Positions 18,427 through 29,195 of a stretch of 30,634 nucleotides of DNA are shown piece by piece (within the stretch, counting starts at the first letter, position 1; the number at the start of each line of letters is the position of its first letter). The translations under genes and the position numbers were made by a program. Origin of the DNA: Paraphysomonas bandaiensis (Eukaryota; Chrysophyceae); assembly GCA_965644295.1 (NCBI GenBank), contig CBFFRP010000438.1, positions 1 to 30,634 on the forward strand, written 5' to 3'. A model generated the notes under the pieces. The model was not told the origin of the DNA. It ran no database searches and worked only from the letters and a program-made list of their open reading frames with translations.

Positions 18427-20490
18427 TTACATGAAAATGCGCATTCGCTCTACTATAACTTCACAGCACAATGGACATCTAACAATGCTTTCAACATTCG
18501 CACAGACTTCATGACACAAACATACATGTTTGCAGGGAAGCAACATTACATTCTTTTCTCTGTCCTGTACACATATATTGCAAAACATGAGCACAGCCAT
18601 TCAGATATGCAAAAAGCGGTCAACCTTACAAATCACACACAAATAACGTTCATCCTCACACCCCGCCAAGACAGTTGAGGCAGGGGCGCCCTCTTTCTGT
18701 CTCTGCCTCTGCCTCTCAGCCTATACAATACACACAAACTCAATTAAAACCAAAAACATACTCGACACCTGTATAATACACCAACCATACCAATACTAGC
18801 AAACATATCATACCATATAACTACATCACCATCACACACATACCTCTGCAGCAGCACCGGCAGCAGCTTCCTCCTCGTGCTGTCTCTGCCTCTGCCTCTC
18901 AGCCTATACAATACACACAAATTCAATTAAAACCAAAACCTACTCGACACCTGTATAATACACCAACCATACCAATACTAGCAAACATATCATACCATAT
19001 AACTACATCACCATCACACACATACCTCTGCAGCAGCACCGGCAGCAGCGTCCTCCTCGTTTTGTCTCTGCCTCTGCCTCTTAGCCTATGCAATACACAC
19101 AAACTCAATTAAAACCAAAAACATACTCGACACCTGCATAATACACCAACCATACCAATAGTAGTAAACTTATCATACCATATAACTACATCACCATCAC
19201 ACACATACCTCTGCAGCAGCACCGGCAGCAGCGTCCTCCTCGTTTTGTCTCTGCCTCTGCCTCTTAGCCTATGCAATACACATCTACGAATAAGATGAAA
19301 CATACAGTATTCATACTAACATGTGCATTTCTGATGATATTACGCATCGCATCATCTTTTGCCAAGTCAACAGGAGTCCTTCCATCCTGCAAAATAATAA
19401 ATATCATAAAAAAAGAAGTGACACGGTACATCGCCGCATATTCATATAGTTTTTCACAAACGAGACAATGAAGTACATATAATATGCATACACATATATG
19501 AGCCCTCATATCACTGTATGTATGTATGAAAATGTATATAGAGGGGTTACATACATTAGCTTGTATAGTTATATCTGCTCCTGCGCTTATAAGATACTCA
19601 GCTATATCTCTGTGACCATCGTATACTGCACTGTGAAGAGCTGTATATCCACACTATAAAACAATAACAATACTGTCATATGAGCCCTCATTACACTTTA
19701 TGTATGTATGTATGTACGTATGTATGTATGTATGCATGCATGTATGTATGTATGTAGGTAGGCAGGTAGGTAGGAATGTATGTATGTATGTATGTATGTA
19801 TGTATGTATGTAGGTAGGTAGGCAGGTAGGTAGGAATGTAAATGTATATAGAGGGGTTACTTACATTGGATTGTATAGTTATATCTGCTCCTTTACTTAT
19901 AAGATATGCACATATATCACCCTGACCATCATGTATAGCCCTGTGAAGAGCTGTATATCCATTCTATGAAACAATAACAATACTATCATGTGAGCCCTCA
20001 TAACGCTCTGTATGTATGTATGTATGTATGTATGTATATATAGAGAGAGTGGGGTAACTTACAGAGTCTTGTATATTAACATCTGCTCCCTCTCTGATTA
20101 GATAAAAAGATATATCTCTGTAACCTTTCAAGAGAGCCCAGTGAAGAGCTGTCAACCCAATCTATAACAATAGTATCAGATGATGTATGTATGTATGTAT
20201 GTATGTATGTATGTATGTATGTATGTATGTATGTATGTATGTATGTATGTATGTATGTATGTATGTATGTATGTATGTATGTATGTATGTATGTATGTAT
20301 GTATGTATGTATGTATGTATGTATGTATGTATGTATGTATGTATGTATGTATGTATGTATGTATGTATGTATATGTGTGTATGGTTAGTACCATATTATT
20401 TTGTCTATTGATATCATCACCCCTCTCAACACACCTCTTCACACCATTCAAATCACCCGTAGAAGCAGCTGCAACAATATTATCCATCAT
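18427..20490 (-). CDS. Ankyrin-repeat RING-finger E3 ubiquitin ligase
   Basis: Ten exons close in frame (291 residues): 20392-20490, 20063-20161, 19865-19963, 19555-19653, 19321-19386, 19209-19268, 19026-19085, 18844-18903, 18625-18720, 18427-18564. Exons 1-4 are each exactly 99 nt and encode one 33-residue ankyrin repeat (e.g. CGYTALHSAVYDGHRDIAEY). Exon 5 holds a partial repeat (DGRTPVDLAKDD). Exons 6-8 repeat a 20-residue charged/Ala-rich unit (AKRQRQRQNEEDAAAGAAAE). Exons 9-10 encode an IAP-like C3HC4 RING: CVICK, PCKHVCLC, CPLC (Cys242, 245, 257, His259, Cys263, 267, 276, 279). Ankyrins would select substrate and the RING would recruit E2 (family knowledge). Every exon is phase 0. (CATA)n tracts sit in introns 1-3. 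Confidence 0.9.
18721..19268 (-). repeat. Three tandem 183-bp exon-intron units
   Basis: Three copies of a 60-nt exon plus a 122-123-nt intron (19086-19268, 18904-19085, 18721-18903) are almost identical, introns included. They are a recent tandem duplication of a phase-0 exon that lengthens the linker between the ankyrin repeats and the RING. Confidence 0.95.
19697..19845. repeat. Compound ATGT/AGGT microsatellite in intron 3
   Basis: A mixture of ATGT, AGGT and AGGC tetramers, with a roughly 60-nt internal direct duplication (GTAGGTAGGCAGGTAGGTAG occurs twice). It lies wholly inside an intron of the ankyrin-RING gene. Confidence 0.95.
20183..20372. repeat. (ATGT)n microsatellite, about 47 perfect copies, in intron 1
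   Basis: A pure tetranucleotide tract making up most of intron 1 (20162-20391) of the ankyrin-RING gene. On the transcribed strand it is (CATA)n. A smaller tract (20008-20037) sits in intron 2. Confidence 0.98.
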
Positions 20491-21903
20491 ATATCTGTAT
20501 ATAGAAGAGAAGTGAAGTGAATAGAAGAAGAGAAGTGACTATGACACTGTATATATACGTACAGTCACTGTATGTATGATACATGGCAGGAATACAGTAC
20601 CTACACCACATCTCACTTCATTGGAACAAAAAAAGATACCAACCCACACACTTCGTATCTTGAAGAGACATATTTTTCATTTGGTCATTTCTTTTCATAT
20701 ACACACACACACTGAGTATCACATCCAACACACTCTCAGCTTTGTTTCATTAGAATCCTCAGGACTTTGATCTCTCATCAGTTCAGTGTTGCGTTAAGTT
20801 GCAAGTGAGTATCTTCATCTTTTCAACCACATGTCGCTGTCGTCCATCATGATGCCCTTATGATCATGGTTTGTCTGAGTATGTCTGCTCACAGTGATGC
20901 TAATGGAGGGATGATGCTGGTAGACTAATTCAGAGGTGCTGAACACAAATCTATCGTCATATTATTATATTTCATTGAGTATTAATAGCTATAGACAGCA
21001 TGATGACATATATAGAGAGAAATCTGATGACACATAATATAGGCATTATCTCAGCGATTTCTTTTTGTTATATTCACTATCAACAGTGAAACATAGTGGT
21101 GCGTTGCAAGTTGGCTATCAAGTTGAGAGTGATATGTGATCAGGGGATGGTAACAGCTTAATGTAATACAATTGTTAGATAGTATTCTATTGATAATATT
21201 GAAACCGCCCCAACAATACTATTGCAATATAGAATATAGTAGTATCATTAATCAGTAAGAAAACACACTCATATATAATTTTAGCACCAGTTATAAAGAT
21301 CCCATGATAGCCAAACCCACTACGATGACCAGCAAAGAAGACTAGCTACTACTTAGTTAAGAATCACTAGTTTCCTCATACTCAATACTCACCCTCTGAG
21401 TCGCCATCGGTAACGTCAACATCACCATACTCATTGAAATATGCATGCATCCGGCAACAACTGTCAGGAACAAGCTATGCTATTGTATTAATTGTAGTAG
21501 ATGCATACGTTTGCGCAACACTGATGCAATAAATTTTGCTGCGCTCTGCGTTCACATGTATTGGAAGTACATACATACATAATACTTAATTCTCCAATAA
21601 TTAAATATTGAAAGGTTTTCGGTATATGACAAAAAAATGATCACAATATACTATTATTAATAAGTCATAAGTCATTATACTACTGTGCTACGCGAGTCGT
21701 CGACCATAGAGCTACACCAAACCAATCGCTTTGGGTTCCACACTGCAAGAAGTTTGGCAAATCAAAGATACTAATAGCATTAGAAATCACGAATACACAT
21801 CTAATCACATCTAATCACACCTATTCGACGTACTATACACTATATATATACAACTTAAACAGATAATACAAGTTCATGAAAACACAGCTGCCTAGTACTG
21901 TAA
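20491..21903. other. Intergenic region with dispersed repeat E, copy 2
   Basis: 20491-20820 is the upstream region of the ankyrin-RING gene. 21215-21540 is a diverged copy of repeat E (see 1600-1890). On the minus strand, 21755-21680 follows a good CTTCTTGCAG acceptor and reads CGTQSDWFGVALWSTTRVAQ before a stop. It may be a lone 3' exon, but I could not find the rest. The remainder is AT-rich with no supported gene. Confidence 0.5.
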
Positions 21904-23422
21904 TTACTTCCATCTGCTGTCCTTGTATACAACAGGAAACACTTTCAGTTTCTCTCGCGCTCTCATGAGCTCCACCAAGTAACCTTTCAGACCGGGTCCT
22001 AAGCGCATGGTCTCTTTACCTTTAATTGGTTTCTTTTCACCAGTTCCCTTAATAGAACTGTAATAAAAAACATATATGAGTGAAACAAATAGATATGTAC
22101 AACAGAAAACTGTGGCACAGGGTAGTCAAACTCACATGGCACTGGAACTTGCACTTGAAGACGCCCCGCTAATGGATTGTGAAGAGGCATCAGCAGCACT
22201 ACAAAACGATTTAGGACGTATAAAATAGAGAGTATGTATGCACCTCTCAATCTTTGGGTAGCTATCAACAGGTACGTGATAGTCCACGACATTCACCACA
22301 CCAGTACGTATGGTCCTGAAGAAAGATAGAATTCAATACACATACCCTGTTGATTGCATATCTATCTTCTGCCCGTACACCACATAATGCAAACATACAT
22401 ATGTACATTCATAAACCATGTGATAAGAACAACGTTATTATACTGTGTAACATTACAACTCTACAATGGTCGGGAGTGGACGTACCCGCCTTGATGCATT
22501 TCCTGGTTGTACTCTTGCCATCCTAAGGTTCGACGAATGTTCAAGCGCTTAGCCTGAATTTCCAAGAGCTTCTTGATGGGCACGTAACTACGCGTAGAGA
22601 GTGACAAAAGTGTATACAGCTAACATGTACATTACTTATTGTCTGTCATTTCCTCGCGATTCTTCGTTGCTTTCTCCCAGTACTCCTTTCCTAGAAATTT
22701 CTTCCGTAGAACTTCTTGTAGTGCAGTAACAGGTTCTAAAATAACCCGATGTGTTCGACATATACCACAGAATATCTCCGCTGTAACCGCTAAATAATTG
22801 AGTTCATCTAGCTTATCATATGCTCTACGAAGATAGCATATCAAACCATTGCAGAAAAACTCCCACAAGGAACTCACTTTTTGGCTTGAGAGTTGTCCAT
22901 TAGGTCTCCGTGACAGAGTTCAGATATCAACAGTCGTACTTCGTCGAATTCGAATGTGCCATTCCCATCCAAATCATATATATCGAATAGTATATAGCCT
23001 ACATGCAAATACTTTAATTTAGTGTATAATAAACGATCATATGATACCTAAGGAAAGGATATCAATTGTACAAAAATTCCATAATATAAGTACAAATTCT
23101 CTAAAATCTATTAATCCAGTTTCATTTGGATCCATCATACCAAAAAGTCTTTCACTAAATTTAGTTCCTTTTAATTTCATTGTTGGAAATAAGGATGATA
23201 TCAATACTCGTTTAGGTCCTTTTTTATTAAATAATTTTGATGATATTTTAGCAATAGATCCAATATCTTTTTCAGGTATTAGAAGACAATCAAAATCTGT
23301 ATATAGTTATATATATTATATGTCTAGTAGTGTATGGTAGTGTCTATACCGCATCGTGCTTGTTCAGCCTCTGGATAAAATGAATAAATACGTGAATATT
23401 TGGACCAGATCTTGATAGACAT
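21904..23422 (-). CDS. Two-EF-hand calcium-binding protein, eight exons
   Basis: Eight exons close exactly (340 residues): 23350-23422, 23048-23296, 22878-22998, 22636-22824, 22486-22587, 22244-22315, 22136-22198, 21904-22057. Introns are 53, 49, 53, 48, 170, 45 and 78 nt, all GT-AG. EF-hand loop 1 is DPNETGLIDFRE (80-91), followed by FVLILWNFCT. Loop 2 is DLDGNGTFEFDE (116-127). Both carry acidic residues at positions 1 and 12, so calcium binding is likely. Spacing and the WNFCT link match protist EF-hand proteins with a C-terminal helical region (EYWEKATKNREEM, IKKLLEIQAKRLNIRRTLGW). After a Ser/Ala-rich linker, the basic C-terminus has KGYLVELMRAREKLKVF. The role is probably calcium-responsive regulation; the partner is unknown. 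Exons 1-2 are much more AT-rich than exons 3-8. Confidence 0.88.
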
Positions 23423-24052
23423 TATCTTTATTCAGGTTATATGATTGTAAACCCCTGTGAAGGTATGTTGTTAGGTGGTTTAATAGTGACGATATGGAAC
23501 AACAGTCTACACATATATAATGTGCCACTGCTGTATTGTATCGGCATCCTTTGTATATTGAGACAACAATTCCTCTGTATTCCAGCCGTAGTTCTATTGC
23601 AGTAATATAGAGGATTTATGCTTCAATTTATTTCCGAAAAATAAGATGATACGCATATATGTACACATGTACAGCAGCTTGTATACCTCTATAGTCTATA
23701 CGAGTACAATACAGTGTTGCTATGTATACAACTGGCTGTATGGTGTTTGTATAACAGATAACAGATATACAAAAGTTATCAAAACCCTGGTTTTCGGATC
23801 CAATAACATCGCTTTTGAGATACTACTCACTAATACCCCCGCTTTTTGGTATTGATAACACCGCTTTTATGGTTTGTCCATCTTTGGTCATCAAATATCT
23901 TCAACAATTGCACATGTGGCCATATATGCCTGTAACTCATAGATAGTCCTTGGCACATATACATCTCATGAATTGGATGTATAGAACCCATAATAATTTG
24001 ATTTTATTAAACAGCATGCAGTAGCTACACTAATATTGCATTCAGGTTTGCA
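23423..24052. other. Intergenic DNA with dispersed repeat F, copy 2
   Basis: 23545-23650 matches 10251-10385. The rest (23423-23544 and 23651-24052) has no supported gene. The first about 150 nt upstream of the EF-hand ATG should hold its promoter. GATAACACCGCTTTTATGG and AATAACATCGCTTTTGAGAT (23800-23870) form a short imperfect direct repeat. Confidence 0.5.
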
Positions 24053-24613
24053 TTATCGGATCCTGCCACTAGAAACATGACCCCATGTCTTACAACTTTG
24101 TATTATTATCCCCATGTATTGTTTTCTTTCATCATTTCTTCCTAAAGCTCCTTTTTTCTGTTCAAACTCTTCACGTTCGTGAGAAAGCGCACCGATCTTT
24201 CCTCTCAACTTTCTGGCCTTGGTAAAGGATAACGTATCGTTGGAATATGTCAGCCCATTCCAATCCCATAGTCGTACAGGTAATGACCAATGAAAGCTAT
24301 TGTAGTGTTAAACTAGGATATGCATTATTTGGGATACTCTAATGTGTCTAGGCCTTGATGAGTCAGATTTATACGAGAAATACCGAATACTATGAAGTGT
24401 AGAATATTGTTTGAGCTGTTCAAACATCCTCATCACAATTTTTTCATTTTGATAGTTTTTAACCACGATGTTGTAGCAGTTGAGTAGAAACCAATATGTA
24501 CGGTATGCTTTTTAAAACAATTTTACTCTGAAATATGAAATAAATACAGAAGCTGAATGCTGTACTATGCGAAAACTCGTCGCAATAGTCAGTAGGTTCG
24601 TCTCTAAAGGCAT
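24053..24613 (-). CDS. Unrecognised 147-residue protein, four exons
   Basis: Exons 24566-24613, 24467-24527, 24338-24428 and 24053-24296 join in frame through GT-AG introns of 38, 38 and 41 nt. The peptide begins MPLETNLLTIATSFRISKIV and continues NNILHFIVFGISRINLTHQG, LDFHWSLPVRLWDWNGLTYS, LRGKIGALSHEREEFEQKK and RKQYMGIIIQSCKTWGHVSS, ending TAA. The first half is hydrophobic and the second half charged and helical. A TGA lies four codons upstream of the chosen Met, but an upstream exon cannot be excluded. The sequence looks conserved and real, but I cannot place the family. Confidence 0.55.
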
Positions 24614-24972
24614 AACGATTTCTCATGTAAAGAGTGTACTAGCTTATAATCGAAGTGACATATGTACAATAATTTACGGATGTGTTGATACTGTGGCCTT
24701 CTTGTAGTTTCAAAATAACTGCTATAATCTCATTACATCACTTTTAGCAGTGATCAACACTTTAATAAATCAAAAAGTCAACATAACTTGAAAGCTACTA
24801 CCGTACTTGATTCATAATTCCGACGGTTGTTAGGCAATGCAAAGTAACTAAGGAAGTGTATTACACATTGACGATAGTTTACACAACAGTAGTATCAACA
24901 CATAGCTAGACCCCACCTATAACGCAACCGCAAAAACACTATTGCAACAAACAGATCCAGTATGGTACTATC
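24614..24972. other. Short intergenic region
   Basis: Lies between two minus-strand genes. AT-rich with no supported frame or repeat. It should include the 3' end signals of the membrane-protein gene (AATAAATC near 24763 on the plus strand is not in the useful orientation). Confidence 0.4.
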
Positions 24973-26003
24973 CTATTGATCATGATCCTTATCTACATAT
25001 CTATCTTGTCTATCGGACGTGTGCAGCTGCCTGGTTCCAGGTGTACAAGGGTGAGAACCAGAGACACCATTACAGTTGCTGTGATCTGAGCTAACAACAG
25101 CCCGATGATCATGCATTATCTGTGCATTTTTACGACTGGTTGCTTTCGTTTTTGGTGTCATGGAATGAGTAGTTCGGTTTTCAATGTCCTGTGTGATTTC
25201 TGACGCCTTGTTCTCCAGTTGGTGCGGATTATGCTCATCTGTTTCAATGAGAAACTTGCCTGTCGCAACTACCGCAAGGAAAAAAATACCAACTGCCTCC
25301 GCCCAGTGTACAGACGCTTGCCGTATGGATACAGATAGCACAAAGGTCGATGCGCTGGACATCCCTGATATCGCGGCCTCTCCTACTTGCTCAGGCTGAA
25401 TGTATGTGACATCGAGCAGGGAGGCGCCTATGAGAGTCAAATAGCCAAAGAGTTCAATGGCTAGACTTGGTATTCCTTCTGAGAAATATGATAAGTCTAG
25501 CAATGACATGCCTACAAACTCCAGCAACTCTGTGCAGAGGAGTTCCTGGTGGAATTTGTATGTAGGGTCCTTGACATCGAGCAGCATCCATCCACAAGTA
25601 TTTAGTATTGGGGCAGATGTAAGCATTGCCATTCCTAAATATGTCACGTCAGATGCAATATACTTCAACAATGCTGAAAATAACAAAAGTATTACCCATA
25701 TGTTCAATGGTTGGTAATCCCTCAAACGCAGCAGCATTTGCCATGACAAATATTAGCCCAAACACACAGAGCCAAAGACCAGAAAGCCAAAAGAATATAG
25801 TATAAGTATTCGAGGGATAATTCAAAGATAGGGGAGTCTCCCAGTCTTCCATACCTTCAAGTAATGTACTACCCACAATAATTGCAAGGGCAATACCATC
25901 TATAAGCATCTATAATATATATCATATTATGATTAATAATATAGAAATTATATACCAATATTCGAAAAACACCTGTATGAGATACAGTCGTGTGTGTGAC
26001 CAT
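24973..26003 (-). CDS. Multi-pass membrane protein with repeated LLD motifs
   Basis: Exons 25956-26003, 25696-25909 and 24973-25673 give 320 residues. Intron 1 is 46 nt. The second junction requires removal of a 22-nt GT-AG stretch (25674-25695, GTAATA...TTTTCAG), without which the frame breaks. About seven hydrophobic segments occupy residues 12-232. Four end in a similar motif (GSTLLEG, GWMLLDV, GMSLLDL, GASLLDV), suggesting duplicated membrane hairpins. The last roughly 90 residues are polar, charged and likely cytosolic (TPKTKATSRKNAQIMHDHR). No family recognised. Alternatively, exon 3 may start upstream in its own frame (NIWVILLLFSALLKYIA), with the real splice elsewhere. The short first exon MVTHTTVSHTGVFRIL fits in phase 0. 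Confidence 0.6.
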
Positions 26004-26397
26004 GATGTTTAATAATATCTAGTGTGTGTTATCTACAGTCTACTTAGAGCTATTGTAGGATAATGTTAGTAACACTATATATCTTTCATGATATTATAGA
26101 TAGAATTCAATTATATAATTGATAGATGTGTTTAACATACTTGTTAACTATCTAGATATGCTCATACAGGAGGCACGAGGTTACTTAATAATGACTTAAC
26201 ATACAGCAGTACATGTACATGTATATAGAGACAGCTGTGTACTTTTCAGACAAAAAAACTGCATAAAATAAACTGGATTTTTCAAGTTATAAAGCCTACC
26301 CTCTGTACATGGTGTACATACTGCTGTAAATGTACAAAGGAGGACATACGAAGTACAACAGCCTCGTACCACTCATAAATCAGTAGGAATTCCTACA
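26004..26397. other. Intergenic DNA left of the transposon
   Basis: Presumed promoter region of the membrane-protein gene. AT-rich, with GTACATGTACATGTA near 26213. The last bases carry a perfect 14-bp palindrome, GTAGGAATTCCTAC (26383-26396), one base from the transposon end. No gene. Confidence 0.5.
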
Positions 26398-26956
26398 TAT
26401 CCAGTCGCCGTCAAAAGTCCGAACAAGTCAAAAGTCCGAACAACCGTTTTTTGATCAAAAGTCCAAAAATGTCGTTCGAAACTCTCATATTTCTCTCACT
26501 TCAGTGACATTGAAATCCAATTAACACAACACTTGAACTGACCTGACACTGGAGACTTATCATTCTATGGCAATCATGGACCACTGGACACGAATATGCA
26601 ACCAGATTTTCATTTCATACACTGCTTCTCTCAATATCACAAGGTTTCTTATATCGTTCCAATTCATCGAGTACCCCTCACATCCGGCACCATTTCTCAA
26701 AATCCCTACATTGAATTTTCAACATGACGATCTTAAAAGGTTTGTATACAGATGGACTCTCACATATATGAGTGCTGTGCAATTCCTACGACTTGTTTTT
26801 GAATAATGTCTGATTTGTGTTCTTTCAGTGACTCGTCTATGCGACTACAAGAATCTTCGCAAAAAGAACCGACAAGACGCCATAGACAAGCTCCGGGCAG
26901 CTAAATTTGCAAAAGCACAGTCGAAAGACAGCTATGGATCTGATGTTGACCTCAAT
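26398..26956 (+). repeat. Left terminal inverted repeat of transposon (559 bp)
   Basis: It contains the outer end, the subterminal repeats, the presumed promoter, transposase exon 1, intron 1 and the first 128 nt of exon 2. Similarity to the right copy ends after ...GACCTCAAT. Confidence 0.95.
26410..26470 (+). promoter_or_regulatory. Subterminal direct repeats, candidate transposase-binding sites
   Basis: GTCAAAAGTCCGAACAA occurs twice in tandem (26410-26426, 26427-26443). A degenerate third copy follows near 26453 (GATCAAAAGTCCAAAAA). The mirror copies are at 30562-30622. Such short repeats next to transposon ends commonly bind the transposase; here that is inferred. Confidence 0.65.
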
Positions 26957-29195
26957 GCTATTCTCGATGAATATGAAAAGGATAAACCTAGTAATGTTAG
27001 TGAGTTTTGTCGCAATCACAACATCACTCGTGGAGTGTTCTTCAGGTAACTCTTTATTGTCATAACATACGTATTTCTGATGGAATATCTGCTTTGTAGG
27101 GCCAAAGATAAACGAGAAAGAGGGCTAGATCCCAATCGTAGCTATCTTGGGCGCCCGACCTGGACGGACGAAGACGGTGTGGCAATGTTGTCCGACATGA
27201 GCCATGAGGCCACTGCAACTGGGAACTCATTCACTTCTGCATCCGATGGGGATTTTGTTAAAGCACTGACCAGTGCAGGGACTGTCAACAAGCAAGGGGG
27301 GAACTTCCTTAAGAATCGTAAGGCACCCTCAAATTCCACCATAGGCAGGTATTTGAAAAAGGTGTCACCTGAAAGTGTGGATGCTCCGTCCACAGTCAAT
27401 GCGCGAAGGCAGGAGGCCATCAATGATGCATTCAATCCCTTATCCAGCGTAGCCATAGTAGGTGCCATCTTAGGGGTATCACCAGAAAATCCTCAAGGCA
27501 ACCGATTTCATCCGTGGAACAAGACCAATTCGGATACTCACAACATCATGCTAGGATATAGTAAGCAGAGGCGGGCACGTTGTCCACAGGTATGTATAGT
27601 TGGCGATTCGTGGTTACTTTATTTACAAAATTTTGACATAGAATATGAAAAAACTGATGAAACTTAACCGTCTTTCTGTCGCCATTACCAACAAGAAGAA
27701 GATACGATCCGTTAAGTGCACGGCTACTATGAGTGCAGAGCCTGCTCTACTCAGCCATATTGTTGTCATCCGGGAACGAAAATGCAAGGAGTTGAAGTGT
27801 TTCAAGTTCAACATGAATGGATGGGTACAGAGCATTATTTTTCGTCCTGCACACAGGATCAAACAGTGCACTGAGAGCAAAACTACAGATGACGCTGAAA
27901 CAGTCTGGGAGGACGTTGATATGGAGGAGAGTGATGAAGCTATGCCGGGTTTGAAGGAAGTTGAGGGTAGTGATGAGAAGGAAGAAATTGCTCAAGATGA
28001 TAAAGGTTCAAAATGTAAAAGTAACGATGATAAAGGACTAAACCCAAGCGGAAATGGGGATGATTATTGCTCCGGTCCTGACTTGGACACACGGGATCAA
28101 ATGCGAGCCCTTCGGGAGCAGCATGACGACCGTGAATGTGATAAGCTGGAAGAGGCACATGCTACACAAAAGAAACCACTCAGTGCAGAGGCAACTTTCG
28201 GAATGTTTATTATTGATGAACACATTCTCCCTGTAGTTGTTAAAAACAGAGACCGAAAAGAGAGAACATTGAAGAAACTCGATGTGAATTACTCGAGTAT
28301 AGAGAAGCAGGTCCCTATTCTTTGGTCACTTGATGGCGAATATGGACTCATACGTGCTCTTATCGACGTACTAATGGAAAAATGGGGTTCTTTCTCCATC
28401 GAGTTTGTCAAGTTAGCAGCCGCATACACCATGTGTGCACAGCCTTGTGATCTCACGCGATGTTTTGCTTTGTGCAATGAGTATTGTAAGAAGGCGGAAT
28501 TTTACGACCCCAAGACGAAGGGCGCAACTCCTATCTTCCTTCCATACGTTGTCCAGTATATGAAGGACATCAAGATGGATAGCGACTCGATAACAACGTA
28601 TAGAAATTTCTTTCATCGCTTGCCTACAATGATCACCAAGTGTTACACTGGTGACAACATTATATCTGGCTTCGCCTCGGCCGCTTTCGAGCCGTTTGAT
28701 GCTGAAGTCCTGCTTCGGAAAAACCCTCATATCTGCCAACTTCCTGAAGAAGAAGCGTCCCGCCTTCTTAATAATGTTATACCAGAACTCATACAGCTTG
28801 CCAGCCTTCGCGGTCTAACACGTGATGATGACATCTCCGCAATCCTTACTAAGCATGACGTTAAGTTAGCTACACCTATGTTGAATTTGAACGAGCTTAG
28901 TATTATCCGCCAGAGAGCTGTATGGCTCAATCATAGCGTTGAGGTCGAAAGACGCAATGATATGCTACGTGCTTCTACCCGAGCCAAAGCTGAGAAAGCT
29001 GCTGAGAAGGAGCGCAAGAAGGCCGAGGCTGAGCACAAAAAGGCAGAGGCTGAGCACAAAAAGGCGGAAGCTATCAAGGCGAGAAAGCGTAAAAAAGAAG
29101 AGGCTGCCGAGAAGAGAGAACGAGAAAAGACAGAAAATGCTGTTGAAAGGGAGAGGAAGAAAGCAGAGGCTGCCAAGAAGATAGAACTAAAGTAA
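26724..29195 (+). CDS. CENPB/pogo-like DDE transposase (four exons)
   Basis: Exons 26724-26739, 26829-27045, 27100-27589 and 27642-29195 (introns 89, 54 and 52 nt) encode 758 residues. The basic N-terminus carries a helix-turn-helix (NVSEFCRNHNITRGVFFRAK, about 61-80) followed by the GRP box (95-97) seen in CENPB/psq-type DNA-binding regions. Candidate DDE residues: Asp223 (WNKTNSDT), Asp472 (ILWSLDGEYGLIRAL) and Asp511 (AAAYTMCAQPCDLTRCF). The last two are 39 apart and match the DG.../QP-D pattern of DDE_1 transposases. An acidic insert (about 320-415) separates the first two. The C-terminus (about 684-758) is a Lys/Glu/Ala coiled coil. The open frame is intact, so activity is possible. Exon 1 and part of exon 2 lie in the left inverted repeat. 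Confidence 0.85.

Noticed and set aside
18565-18625. Second CxxC reading (CNIC) upstream of the RING as the true first zinc pair
   Set aside because: It needs an intron acceptor that is not present. Splicing at 18624/18565 gives CVICK followed by an 11-residue spacing to the next cysteine, the usual IAP-type RING geometry.
22316-22485. Extra mini-exon (about 16 nt) in intron 5 of the EF-hand gene
   Set aside because: Including it would need a 30-nt intron and would shift the next exon into a stop. Skipping it keeps the frame through exons 6-8.
26567-26806. 79-codon frame duplicated at 30226-30465
   Set aside because: It lies in the transposon inverted repeats across the transposase exon 1/intron 1 region in another frame, and is explained by the repeat.
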